This document shows positions 36,218 through 45,055 of a stretch of DNA of 64,000 nucleotides, one piece after another. Source of the stretch: Fidelibacterota bacterium (GTDB lineage: Bacteria; Fidelibacterota; UBA8477; JABMPR01); assembly GCA_016844955.1 (NCBI GenBank), contig JAERTH010000026.1, positions 1-64,000 on the forward strand, read 5' to 3'. The notes beneath the pieces are model-generated. The model was not told where the DNA came from and searched no databases. It saw only the letters and a program-made list of their open reading frames with translations. A program made the position numbers and the translations under genes. The number at the start of each line of letters is the position of its first letter. The stretch's first letter is position 1.

Positions 36218-37351
36218 ATGCACGAAAGAAAAGCTCTCGGTGGCAAATTGCTCACCAAACCATTCTGGGTTTTGCTTGGATTGGTAATGATCGCTGGACT
36301 TCTACTCATCAAACGATTTCTGTTTGGAATCGGGGCTGTAACCAATTTATCTGATGGTTATCCCTGGGGACTCTGGATTGTTTATGATGTACTGATTGGA
36401 ACGGCATTGGGCTGTGGTGGTTATTCCATTGCGCTCCTGGTTTATATCTTCAATAAAGGTGAATATCATCCCCTGGTGAGAACAGCCCTGATGACCAGTG
36501 CCTTTGGTTATACTTTGGCTGGTGTTTCCATTTTCATCGATATCGGACGCTACTGGCAGATGCATAATATCTTTCTGCCATGGCATCAGAACTTCAATTC
36601 TGTCATGTTTGAAGTTGCCGCCTGTATCGGTGCCTATGTCTTTGTTTTGTGGATTGAATTTTCGCCCACTTTCCTGGAGAAAAAACTGGAAACCAAACGG
36701 AAATTGAACAAGTTCATGTTTCTCTTTATCGCCCTTGGGGTGCTGCTGCCCACCATGCATCAATCATCATTGGGCTCGCTCATGATAATTGCCGGCGAAA
36801 AATTATCTCCGATCTGGCAAACCGGATGGTTACCTCTGCTGTTTTTATTGTCAGCCATTACCATGGGGTATGCGGTTGTGATCTTCGAATCACTCTTTGC
36901 CGCCGTGGCATTAAAACGTCCTTTGAATGAAACACCAATTCTGGGCAAGCTGAGTGGTACAATGATCCCCTTGCTAATCATCTTCCTCTTGTTGCGTTTT
37001 GGTGATCTGGCTTATCGAGGACAGCTCGGTAATGTATTCAACGATGGGATGCTGGGTTTTTTCTTCATCCTGGAAAATGTCTTATTCCTGATCCCGGTGC
37101 TTATGCTGCTGTCTAAGACGAACCGCATGAAGGCCACAACACTTTTCTGGTCAGCAGGTTCTATTGTTCTGGCTGGTGCACTTTATCGTTTTGATACCTT
37201 CCTGGTGGCATTTAATCCAGGTGTTGGCTATCACTATTTTCCATCAGCATCCGAGATCATGATCACGGTTGGTATCATATCCATTGAGATACTGGCCTAT
37301 CTGATCTTCGTCAAGAAACTCCCGGTGCTGCCGGTTGTCAAACATTCATAA
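36218..37351 (+). CDS. hybB: HybB membrane subunit (NrfD/PsrC family)
   Basis: This 377-residue integral membrane protein has nine or ten helices and is the quinone-reactive anchor of hydrogenase-2-type enzymes. Family marks are VTNLSDGYPWGLWIVYDVLIGTALGCGGY at the second helix, PTMHQSSLGSLMIIAG and YHYFPSASEIMITVG near the end. AGGAG stands before the ATG. It follows hybA by 9 bases and precedes the large-subunit gene by 24 bases. Related to the 48.3-49.5 kb NrfD-like protein, which keeps the same HQSGLGALFLMA block. Confidence 0.93.
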   Translation: MHERKALGGKLLTKPFWVLLGLVMIAGLLLIKRFLFGIGAVTNLSDGYPWGLWIVYDVLIGTALGCGGYSIALLVYIFNKGEYHPLVRTALMTSAFGYTLAGVSIFIDIGRYWQMHNIFLPWHQNFNSVMFEVAACIGAYVFVLWIEFSPTFLEKKLETKRKLNKFMFLFIALGVLLPTMHQSSLGSLMIIAGEKLSPIWQTGWLPLLFLLSAITMGYAVVIFESLFAAVALKRPLNETPILGKLSGTMIPLLIIFLLLRFGDLAYRGQLGNVFNDGMLGFFFILENVLFLIPVLMLLSKTNRMKATTLFWSAGSIVLAGALYRFDTFLVAFNPGVGYHYFPSASEIMITVGIISIEILAYLIFVKKLPVLPVVKHS

Positions 37352-37375
37352 AATGAAGATATGAGGAATATATAA

Positions 37376-39082
37376 ATGACAAAAAGAATTGTAGTCGACC
37401 CGGTAACCCGAATAGAGGGACACCTGAGAATTGATTGTGATATTAAGGATGGCAAGGTCTCCAAAGCCTGGTCATCAGGACAAATGTGGCGTGGTATTGA
37501 AACCATCCTTAAGGGTCGTGACCCCCGGGATGCCTGGGTCTTCACCCAGAGGATTTGTGGTGTTTGTACCACCGTACATGCCATTGCATCGGTTAGAACT
37601 GTTGAAAATGCACTGGATATGGAAATTCCAGTTAATGCGCAATTCATTCGCAATATGGTCATTGCTGCCCATGGTATTCATGATCATATCGTACATTTCT
37701 ATCATCTGTCTGCATTGGATTGGGTGGATGTGGTTTCCGCCTTATCAGCTGATCCCAAGGCAGCCTCCAAACTGGCTCAGAGTCTGTCAGATCACCCCAA
37801 CAATGGATGGCAGGAGTACAAGGCAGTTCAGGATAAACTGAAGACATTTGTTGGCTCAGGTCAACTGGGCATTTTCGCCAATGGCTATTGGGGACATCCT
37901 GCCATGAAGCTACCACCTGAAGTGAATCTCATTGCAGCAGCCCACTATCTGGAAGCTTTTGAAATTCAAAGAAAAGCCAATCAGATTACCTCCATCCTGG
38001 GTTCAAAAACACCGCATATACAGAATGTGGCTGTGGGTGGAGTATCCAATCCCATCAACCCCGACAGCCAGGCTGCATTGAATATGGAAAGACTGCAGAT
38101 GGTCAAGGGTTTAATGGACCAGTTGAAATCCTTTATCTATAATGCCTATCTGGTTGATGTGGCCGTGGTGGCTTCTTTCTATCAGGATTGGCTGGGCTAT
38201 GGCTCCGGTGTTATGGACTATCTGTCCGTACCTGATTTTCCAACCGATACCAAGGGAACTCAGTTTGGAACACCAGGCGGATATATACCCAAGGGCGATG
38301 TGAGTAAATTCAAACCCATCACCTCCTTTCAGGATAAATACTTCCGAGATGGTGTAAAGGAAAGTGTCAAGCATGCATGGTATGAAGGTGATAGCAACCT
38401 GCATCCATATCAGGGTGAGACCGAACCAAACTATACTGATTTTCAGGATGATGGTAAGTACAGCTGGGTGAAGGCACCCACATTCCTGGGCAAACCGGCT
38501 CAAGTTGGTCCTCTGTCAAATGTACTGGCCATGTATGCCTCGGGACATGAGACTACCCAGAAGGTTGCTGGTGTGGCCTTTGCCAAGATCAAAGCCATCA
38601 CCAAATCCAGCTCTGATATTCCTATCAGTGTACTGCATTCAACACTGGGTCGTCATGCGGCTCGTGCTATCAGGACTGCTGTGCTCTTTGAGGAACTGGA
38701 GAAAAATTATAACCTCCTGATTAACAATATCGCCGGCGGTGATATGACCACCTTTAATCCTCCTGTATTTCCTAAGGGTGAACAGCAGGGATTTGGTTTT
38801 CATGAAGCTCCCCGTGGCGTGTTATCACATTGGATCGTGATTAAAAACGGTAAGATTGAAAACTACCAGGCAGTTGTACCATCTACATGGAATGCTGCTC
38901 CACGAAATGATGAGGATGCTGTGGGTCCATATGAAGCCTCTCTCATGGGCAATCCCATTGCAGATGAGGAAAAACCACTGGAGGTTCTGAGGACTGTTCA
39001 CTCATTCGATCCCTGTCTTGCTTGTGCCATTCACTTGCATGACAACAAAGGAAAGGATGTATCTAAAGTCCATGTCCTCTAA
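37376..39082 (+). CDS. hybC: [NiFe] hydrogenase large (catalytic) subunit
   Basis: This 568-residue catalytic subunit carries the NiFe(CN)2(CO) site. The two Ni-ligating pairs are RICGVC (Cys61, Cys64) and DPCLAC (Cys547, Cys550). The N-terminal RIEGH motif is present. Fifteen residues beyond His553 form the C-terminal extension (LHDNKGKDVSKVHVL) that the HybD-type protease removes during maturation. GAGG precedes the ATG. It lies after hybB and overlaps hybD. H2 oxidation with quinone reduction is the expected direction in this group 1 type enzyme. Maturation genes (hyp) are not in the window and must be elsewhere. Confidence 0.96.
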   Translation: MTKRIVVDPVTRIEGHLRIDCDIKDGKVSKAWSSGQMWRGIETILKGRDPRDAWVFTQRICGVCTTVHAIASVRTVENALDMEIPVNAQFIRNMVIAAHGIHDHIVHFYHLSALDWVDVVSALSADPKAASKLAQSLSDHPNNGWQEYKAVQDKLKTFVGSGQLGIFANGYWGHPAMKLPPEVNLIAAAHYLEAFEIQRKANQITSILGSKTPHIQNVAVGGVSNPINPDSQAALNMERLQMVKGLMDQLKSFIYNAYLVDVAVVASFYQDWLGYGSGVMDYLSVPDFPTDTKGTQFGTPGGYIPKGDVSKFKPITSFQDKYFRDGVKESVKHAWYEGDSNLHPYQGETEPNYTDFQDDGKYSWVKAPTFLGKPAQVGPLSNVLAMYASGHETTQKVAGVAFAKIKAITKSSSDIPISVLHSTLGRHAARAIRTAVLFEELEKNYNLLINNIAGGDMTTFNPPVFPKGEQQGFGFHEAPRGVLSHWIVIKNGKIENYQAVVPSTWNAAPRNDEDAVGPYEASLMGNPIADEEKPLEVLRTVHSFDPCLACAIHLHDNKGKDVSKVHVL

Positions 39083-39563
39083 TCTAGAGGTGGTCGTCCT
39101 GGGCCTGGGCAATATTCTCATGGAAGATGAGGGTATTGGTGTCCATGTTGCCAACCACCTTGAAAAAACATATCAGTTTACACCTGAGATCGAGATCGTT
39201 GATGGGGGAACCAGCGGTCTCGATCTCCTCCCATTTTTTGGGCCGGAAAAATCCATTCTCATCATTGATGCAGTAAATTTTAATATGGAACCGGGGACGG
39301 TCGCTTCGCTTGAAGATGATGCTATTCTTGCCCAGCTGGATCCAAAAATTTCACTGCATCACCTTGGCTTATCTGATCTCATCAGCGTGAGTGAACTCCT
39401 GGATAAAAAACCAGAGCGAATGACTCTACTGGGTATTCAGCCTGAGTCCATGGAACATCTCGACTTGGAAATGACTGGAACTATCAAAGGTGTGTTTGAT
39501 AAGGTCGTCAGTAATGCCCTGCGCATTCTCAGGGAGTGGGGTATCGAGGCCAGTGAGCATTGA
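39057..39563 (+). CDS. hybD: hydrogenase maturation endopeptidase HybD
   Basis: This protease of about 168 residues (M52 family) trims the C-terminus of the HybC precursor. The Ni-recognition residues are visible: Glu in MEDEGIG, Asp in IIDAVNF and His in LHHLGLSD. Two starts are reasonable: ATG 39057 (AAAGGA four bases upstream, chosen) and ATG 39072. Both overlap the end of hybC, so the genes are translationally coupled. The substrate is the hybC tail encoded just upstream. It closes the core hydrogenase operon. Confidence 0.92.
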   Translation: MYLKSMSSNLEVVVLGLGNILMEDEGIGVHVANHLEKTYQFTPEIEIVDGGTSGLDLLPFFGPEKSILIIDAVNFNMEPGTVASLEDDAILAQLDPKISLHHLGLSDLISVSELLDKKPERMTLLGIQPESMEHLDLEMTGTIKGVFDKVVSNALRILREWGIEASEH

Positions 39564-39622
39564 TAGACAGTCCTGAGTAATCCGGCAAGTACCTTGGCTT
39601 GATATTTGAACACTTCAGGATT

Positions 39623-40030
39623 ATGAAAATCTTCAAAAATGTTCGTCTATTTCAGATAACCCTCTATCTCATTGCACTGCACTCATTTTGTGTTGGTGTT
39701 GGTCTGATTGTGCTACCCTTTGGTGTATTGTCCATGTTTGGGTTCACCGTAGACCCCTATCGGTTTTTTTCCACCCAGGGTGGAGTCTTCCATATTGTCA
39801 TGACTGTAGCTTATTTCTTTGCTGCTCGTGCACCGCTTCAGGAAAGCTCCCTGCTCATCTTCATCATTATTGCCAAGTGGATTGCCTTTTTCTTCCTGGG
39901 GTTCTATTTTTTGTTTGGAGAAATGGTACCTGTGATTGCTTTCTCAGCAATTGCTGATGGAGCTATGGGTTTGGTAGTTATGATGTTTTTCCTCGAATTC
40001 TACACCGAGGATGAAGGTGAAGATGCCTGA
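39623..40030 (+). CDS. small four-helix membrane protein of unknown function
   Basis: This 135-residue protein has four hydrophobic helices (about 10-34, 44-64, 75-96, 103-125) and little outside the membrane. I use the ATG at 39623; an in-frame TTG at 39599 would add eight residues. The end overlaps the next gene start region. No family motif is recognised. Its place directly after hybD could mean a role with the hydrogenase, or with the downstream epimerase fusions. Confidence 0.72.
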   Translation: MKIFKNVRLFQITLYLIALHSFCVGVGLIVLPFGVLSMFGFTVDPYRFFSTQGGVFHIVMTVAYFFAARAPLQESSLLIFIIIAKWIAFFFLGFYFLFGEMVPVIAFSAIADGAMGLVVMMFFLEFYTEDEGEDA

Positions 40031-41561
40031 GAATCAACTCCCTAGATTAATTGTTACCGGAGCTTCTGGATTTATAGGTCGCAATTTCATTGAAACCTAT
40101 AAAGAGGATTTTCAGATTTATGCCATTGCCAGGCGCAGTCAGCAGGAGGTGGGCATTCCCCGCCACAAGAACATTCACTGGTTGCTGGCTGATGTGGCTG
40201 ATAGAGATTCGGTTCATGAAATCATGGACGAGATTCGCAAGGGAGGTGGTGCAGAATATTTCATCCATCTTGCTGCCTTTTTTGACTTTTCAAATGAGCC
40301 CAATGATGAATACGAACGCACCAACGTCACGGGCTCAAAAAATATTTTTGAGGAAGCTGCAGACCTGGGACTCAAGCGATTTATCTTTGCCAGCTCACTG
40401 GTAGTTTCAGAGTTTCCAAAACCTGGGGAGCGTCTCACCGAAACCAGCCCGCTGGATGCAGATTTCCCTTATGCTGTGACAAAAATTGCCGGAGAGGCAA
40501 TGGCCAGGAAATGGTCAGAGACCTATCCCTGTACTGTGGTACGTTTTGCTGCTGTATTTAGCGATTGGTGCGAATATGGTCCGCTTTATAAATTTTTAGA
40601 CACCTGGTCATCCCGGTCATGGAAAGCCAGGATTTTAGGGGGACAGGGGAAATCGTCGGTTCCTTATATCCATATCGTATGTCTGGTAAGAATTCTGAGA
40701 TCCATTCTTGATAAGACTGAAAAATTGAAGCCCTTTGATGTGCTCATAGCCAGCCCAGATGAGAGTTCCAGCCACCAGGAATTGTATGACTTAAGCACCC
40801 GCTATCTCTATGGGAATAAGCGTAGGGCTATTCATATGCCCATATTGCTCTCACGGATTGGCGTCACCCTGTTTGATTTGTTCGGCCGACTCATCAGAAA
40901 ACGACCGTTTGAACGTCCCTGGATGATGAAGTATATCGATGAGCGTATGGATGTTGATGCCTCTTATTCCAGGAGGGCCCTGGGGTGGGAGATGGTGCCC
41001 CGTTTTACCCCAGAGCGTAGAATTCTCCATGTGATCGAGCACATGAAGACCTATCCCATCGAATGGCACCAAAAAAATGCACTGGCCTTATATAAGTCAC
41101 CGGATAGACCAAACTTGAAAATATCCGAAGCCCTGGCAAGTCAGGAAACACAAATTCTACAGGATTTAACGGATCAGATATTGAATCCAGAACACAGCAA
41201 TAGATATCCATCATATCAGAAGATGGATCCAGCAAAATTGACCTGGTATCTGGGGATTGTCTTTAATCTTCTTAAAGTTTCCGTCCGGACCGGTGACAGG
41301 TTATCTTTAGCCAACTATGCGCGCTTCATCGCCAGTATTCGAATTCATGAAGGATTCAAGCTTGAAGAGGTGGTAGATGTGTTTCAGAGCCTGTCTGATA
41401 TTGTAATTAAAACCCTGCAAGAATACCCACCTGTTAAGCATCTGGAAACGCTCATACGCGATGATGTGGATTTGACAATTCAAATGGCTATCGATGAAAT
41501 TGAAGATGCCTACGATATTGCCCTTGCTCCTGCCTCTTACGTTCGATTTCATAATAGATAG
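40023..41561 (+). CDS. NAD-dependent epimerase/SDR fused to an RsbRD-N-like helical domain, copy 1
   Basis: This 512-residue protein starts at the ATG at 40023; the ATG at 40011 is an alternative, and both overlap the membrane-protein gene. Residues about 5-345 are an extended short-chain dehydrogenase with TGASGFIGR at the Rossmann loop, HLAAFFDF, an active-site YAVTK (Tyr, Lys) and a DWCEYGPLY substrate segment. Residues about 365-512 are all-helical and contain RIHEGFKLEEVVDVFQSL, which recalls the globin-like RsbR/RsbD N-terminal sensor domain (RsbRD_N). This fusion is unusual. A closely similar paralogue follows after 51 bases. A sugar-nucleotide or isoprenoid/steroid-like substrate is possible. 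Confidence 0.82.
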   Translation: MPENQLPRLIVTGASGFIGRNFIETYKEDFQIYAIARRSQQEVGIPRHKNIHWLLADVADRDSVHEIMDEIRKGGGAEYFIHLAAFFDFSNEPNDEYERTNVTGSKNIFEEAADLGLKRFIFASSLVVSEFPKPGERLTETSPLDADFPYAVTKIAGEAMARKWSETYPCTVVRFAAVFSDWCEYGPLYKFLDTWSSRSWKARILGGQGKSSVPYIHIVCLVRILRSILDKTEKLKPFDVLIASPDESSSHQELYDLSTRYLYGNKRRAIHMPILLSRIGVTLFDLFGRLIRKRPFERPWMMKYIDERMDVDASYSRRALGWEMVPRFTPERRILHVIEHMKTYPIEWHQKNALALYKSPDRPNLKISEALASQETQILQDLTDQILNPEHSNRYPSYQKMDPAKLTWYLGIVFNLLKVSVRTGDRLSLANYARFIASIRIHEGFKLEEVVDVFQSLSDIVIKTLQEYPPVKHLETLIRDDVDLTIQMAIDEIEDAYDIALAPASYVRFHNR

Positions 41562-41612
41562 TTCTCTGCCGTAAATAATTGGTCCCCAGGGATCAATATA
41601 GATAGCAGGTAT

Positions 41613-43130
41613 ATGGGACAACCTGAACCATTATCAACCGTTTTAATAACCGGTGCTTCCGGCTTCATCGGTAGGCATCTCGTGCTACATCTTTGTCCCA
41701 ACTACCGTGTAATTGCTTTTGCTCGCCGGACCCAAAAAGAAGCAAATCTCAATATACATCCCAACCTTGAATGGATACTGGTTGATCTCATGGATCAGAG
41801 TCAGCTTGAAAATGCATTCAGGAAGGCCGCCAGTGAGTACGACCTGGATTTCATTTTTCACCTGGCTGCCTACTACGATTTTGGCGATCAGGTGCACTCT
41901 GAGATTTATGAAAAAACCAATGTGGCGGCAACGAGACACCTGCTCAACCTGGCTAGTGAAGTCAAGCTCAAACGTTTTATCTTTACCAGTTCATTGGTGG
42001 CCAGTAAATTTCCCCAACCCGGTGATCTTGTATATGAGAGAAGCGAACCTGATGCTGAATATCCCTATGCTATCACCAAGCGTAAGGGTGAAGTTTTTGT
42101 AAAAGTAGCCTCTGAAACATTTCCATGTTCAATAGTACGACTGGCAGCGGTTTGCAGTGATTGGTGTGAATATGAGCCATTGTATAACTTTCTGAAAATA
42201 TGGCTTTCAGATCGATGGGATGCACGTATTCTGCCTGGACATGGAAACATGGCCATTCCATATATCCATGTCTGTTGCGTGGTTGCCCTCTTTGAAAAAA
42301 TCATGAAAAAAACCCAAGATCTGGATGACTTCAATCTCTTCCTGGCCAGCTCAGATAATCCAATTTCTCTTAAGGAACTCTTTCTACTTTCCACCCGACA
42401 TTTCTATGGGAAAGAGAAAACCCCCATCTTTCTTCCCATCTGGATAGCCAGAGCGGGAATCTTAATGCGTGACATCTGGGGTAAAATAAAAGGCAGACGA
42501 CCTTTCGAGAGGATGTGGATGACCGAGTACATTGACAAAGCATTCCCCACGGATTGTTCATATACCAGAAATACCCTGGAATGGGCACCCAAAGCAAGGC
42601 ATCAATTGCCCAGGCGATTACTCCATCTCATTGAAAATCTCAAAACGCGTCCCGATAAATGGCATCGGATGAATATCGACCGAATGATTCGCTTCCAGCG
42701 TAAACGTCCGGCATTGATCCTGGCCGAGGAAATGGTTCGGATGCATGAAAAATTGGTGGAAAAAGTTTTCCATACCATCATGGACCCATACAATTCTCAA
42801 CGCATGAGTTTCTATCAGGCCATGCCGTCAGAGGACCTGAGGTGGTATATTAGTGTAGTCTACAATCACTTGCTGACATCAGTACGTCATGGTGATCGTT
42901 CCATCATGATCACCTTTGCTCAGGATTTGTCCCATCGCAGAATGCAAGAGGATGTGGATCTGGAGGAATTGTGTGGGGCATTGACTATTACCCGTGATGT
43001 CATCACCCACGGCTTGTATCACAATCCCAAATTGTTGAATATGAAACTCTTGGTCCATGACTATATCACATTGGCTATTCAATTGGCTTTGGATGAGATC
43101 AAGGATGCCTATGAAAACATCCCCAGGTGA
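41613..43130 (+). CDS. NAD-dependent epimerase/SDR fused to an RsbRD-N-like helical domain, copy 2
   Basis: This 505-residue paralogue of the 40023-41561 gene keeps TGASGFIGR, HLAAYYDF, YAITK, DWCEYEPLY and RRPFERMWM in the SDR part and VRHGDRSIMITFAQDLSHRR...VDLEELCGAL in the helical tail. Both copies share the domain order, so the duplication came after the fusion. Divergence between them looks high, which suggests different substrates or partners rather than a recent copy. They follow the hydrogenase operon on the same strand. It converges on the archaemetzincin gene. Confidence 0.82.
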   Translation: MGQPEPLSTVLITGASGFIGRHLVLHLCPNYRVIAFARRTQKEANLNIHPNLEWILVDLMDQSQLENAFRKAASEYDLDFIFHLAAYYDFGDQVHSEIYEKTNVAATRHLLNLASEVKLKRFIFTSSLVASKFPQPGDLVYERSEPDAEYPYAITKRKGEVFVKVASETFPCSIVRLAAVCSDWCEYEPLYNFLKIWLSDRWDARILPGHGNMAIPYIHVCCVVALFEKIMKKTQDLDDFNLFLASSDNPISLKELFLLSTRHFYGKEKTPIFLPIWIARAGILMRDIWGKIKGRRPFERMWMTEYIDKAFPTDCSYTRNTLEWAPKARHQLPRRLLHLIENLKTRPDKWHRMNIDRMIRFQRKRPALILAEEMVRMHEKLVEKVFHTIMDPYNSQRMSFYQAMPSEDLRWYISVVYNHLLTSVRHGDRSIMITFAQDLSHRRMQEDVDLEELCGALTITRDVITHGLYHNPKLLNMKLLVHDYITLAIQLALDEIKDAYENIPR

Positions 43131-43150
43131 ATCTAGATAAACAAATCAGA

Positions 43151-43693
43151 TCACTCCCAAGCCTTCGCCTGCAGTGTGGTGAGTTCTGTTTGACATTTTC
43201 TGCAAAAAATATCTGACTTCTGGTCCATCTCTTCCACATAGGTTGTAGATACCATGACGCAACCCGGCAAGAGGCAGTGTTTCAGGCCAAATGCATGTCC
43301 CAATTCATGAATTATGCATTTCAGAAGTCTTTCAGAAAATAGTTTGGGATCATTGGCCAATCCATAGCGAGCATTTACCAGTCGATGCCCAGAAACCAGG
43401 GCTACCGATCCACCCAGATAGGCCTGACCGAAGATATAGCTCAAAACAGGTATAAATAAATCAAGGTCTGTTACACCTACAATCTTATCATTTTCCTCAG
43501 TCAGTGGAACCAGCTTCTTGATAATATCATTGGCATTGTACTGGGAGCGAACTGGATTGAAGAAGGGTGTCATCTCCAGGCGCCGGGTACTGAGGATGGT
43601 CTCAATTTTGAAGCGAGAGGTCAGGATGGGGAGCATCATCTCCAGCACTTCAACTCCGGCGAATTGCAGGGGGATGATTCTGATCCGGGACAT
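43151..43693 (-). CDS. archaemetzincin-like zinc metalloprotease (M54)
   Basis: This 180-residue protein has the metzincin motif HELGHAFGLKHC (His129, Glu130, His133, His139) followed by Cys140 and Cys145 (HCLLPGCVM) and a later CRKC (164-167). These four Cys bind a second zinc in known archaemetzincins. The length is typical. AGGG precedes the ATG. It is the last gene of the minus-strand GcvH/NrfD/kinase unit, 24 bases after the response-regulator gene, so co-transcription is likely. Its natural substrates are unknown. Confidence 0.9.
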   Translation of the reverse strand: MSRIRIIPLQFAGVEVLEMMLPILTSRFKIETILSTRRLEMTPFFNPVRSQYNANDIIKKLVPLTEENDKIVGVTDLDLFIPVLSYIFGQAYLGGSVALVSGHRLVNARYGLANDPKLFSERLLKCIIHELGHAFGLKHCLLPGCVMVSTTYVEEMDQKSDIFCRKCQTELTTLQAKAWE

Positions 43694-43717
43694 GTGGATT
43701 GCCCTGAACTTGCTCGC

Positions 43718-45055
43718 TTAGTTTTTCTCGATTTTGTATTTCTTGATTTTGCTGTATAGCGTTACCCGGTCAACCCCAAGGGCTTTTGCTGCTCTGGAAA
43801 TATTCCATTCGTACTTATCCAGAATGCCTTCGATGTGATGGCGTTCCATTTCTTGGATTGATTCCCAGGTGGGTTTTGCTGCCACGTGTTCTAATGGCAA
43901 GTCTTTCAGTCGGACGGTATCGCCAGTTCCGATTACAATGGCCCGTTCAATCAGGTTTTCAAGTTCACGAACATTGCCTGGGAAATCATAGTTCTTTAAA
44001 GCCTTGGAAGCGCGTTTCCCGATAAATTTGGTTTCCTTATTCATCTGCTCGGCGTAGAATTTCACGAAATGCTCTGATAGCAACTGTATGTCCTCGACTC
44101 GCTCACGCAGGGGAGGAATGGTAATTGAAAATACATTTAAGCGATAGAACAGATCTTCCCTGAACTCTCCAGCATTCACCATGGATTGAAGATCGCGATT
44201 GGTAGCACAGATCACGCGAAAATCAGATTTGAACTCTCTGTTTCCACCTACTCGGGTGAATTTCTTGGTCTCGAGAACACGCAAGAGCTCGATTTGCATT
44301 TTCATGGATATGGTTGAAATTTCATCCAGGAAGAGTGTGGCTCCATCCGCCATCTCAAACTTACCTTTTCTGGCGTACTGAGCACCGGTGAAAGCACCTC
44401 GTTCATGGCCGAATAATTCACTTTCCATGAGATTCTCGGCGATGGCCCCGCAATGAACCGTTACCATTGGGAAAAAACGACGTGAAGAATTCATATGGAT
44501 GGCTTTGGCAATGAGTTCCTTTCCAGTTCCACTATCACCATTGATTATGACAGTGGAGTCAGTTTCTGCAACCACTCTGACCTGATCCAGGACATTAACA
44601 ATTCCCTCACTTTGACCAATGATGTCTTCAACATTAACCAGGCTCTTGATACGGTCCTGGAGTGATATGTTTTCCTGGCTCAGCTGAATTGTTTTACTGG
44701 CGTTACGAATAATGTGAGTGACAGCGTCGGGGTCAAAAGGCTTGCATACATAATCGTAGGCGCCATCCTTTAAGGCTTGTACCGCTGAATCCACTGAAGC
44801 AAAAGCTGTCATTATTATTACAACAGTTTCGTCATTGATAGATTTGATCCTGCGATTTAACTCAAGTCCATCCATTCCGGGTAGCTTTATATCCACCAGA
44901 ATGATATGAAAGTTAAAGGCCTCAATTTTTTTTAGTGCAACCTTCGCATCTTCAGCGGTATCCACCGAATAGCCATCCTCAATGAACCAGTTTGAAAGCG
45001 AGTCTCGTACTGACAGCTCATCATCAACAATTAGAATGGAGAGATTGTTATCCAT
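43718..45055 (-). CDS. sigma-54-dependent response regulator (NtrC family)
   Basis: This 445-residue activator starts at the ATG at 45055, with GGGAG upstream; an upstream ATG at 45082 lies inside the kinase gene. It has a receiver domain with phospho-acceptor Asp55 (ILVDIKLPG), an AAA+ domain with Walker A (GDSGTGKELIAK), the sigma-54 contact GAFTGA and DEIS, and a Fis-type helix-turn-helix (ISRAAKALGVDRVTLYSKIKKY). It overlaps the heme kinase gene by eight bases and is surely its partner. A sigma-54-like promoter at 51206-51221 lies upstream of the cluster, so it may activate these genes. Confidence 0.95.
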   Translation of the reverse strand: MDNNLSILIVDDELSVRDSLSNWFIEDGYSVDTAEDAKVALKKIEAFNFHIILVDIKLPGMDGLELNRRIKSINDETVVIIMTAFASVDSAVQALKDGAYDYVCKPFDPDAVTHIIRNASKTIQLSQENISLQDRIKSLVNVEDIIGQSEGIVNVLDQVRVVAETDSTVIINGDSGTGKELIAKAIHMNSSRRFFPMVTVHCGAIAENLMESELFGHERGAFTGAQYARKGKFEMADGATLFLDEISTISMKMQIELLRVLETKKFTRVGGNREFKSDFRVICATNRDLQSMVNAGEFREDLFYRLNVFSITIPPLRERVEDIQLLSEHFVKFYAEQMNKETKFIGKRASKALKNYDFPGNVRELENLIERAIVIGTGDTVRLKDLPLEHVAAKPTWESIQEMERHHIEGILDKYEWNISRAAKALGVDRVTLYSKIKKYKIEKN

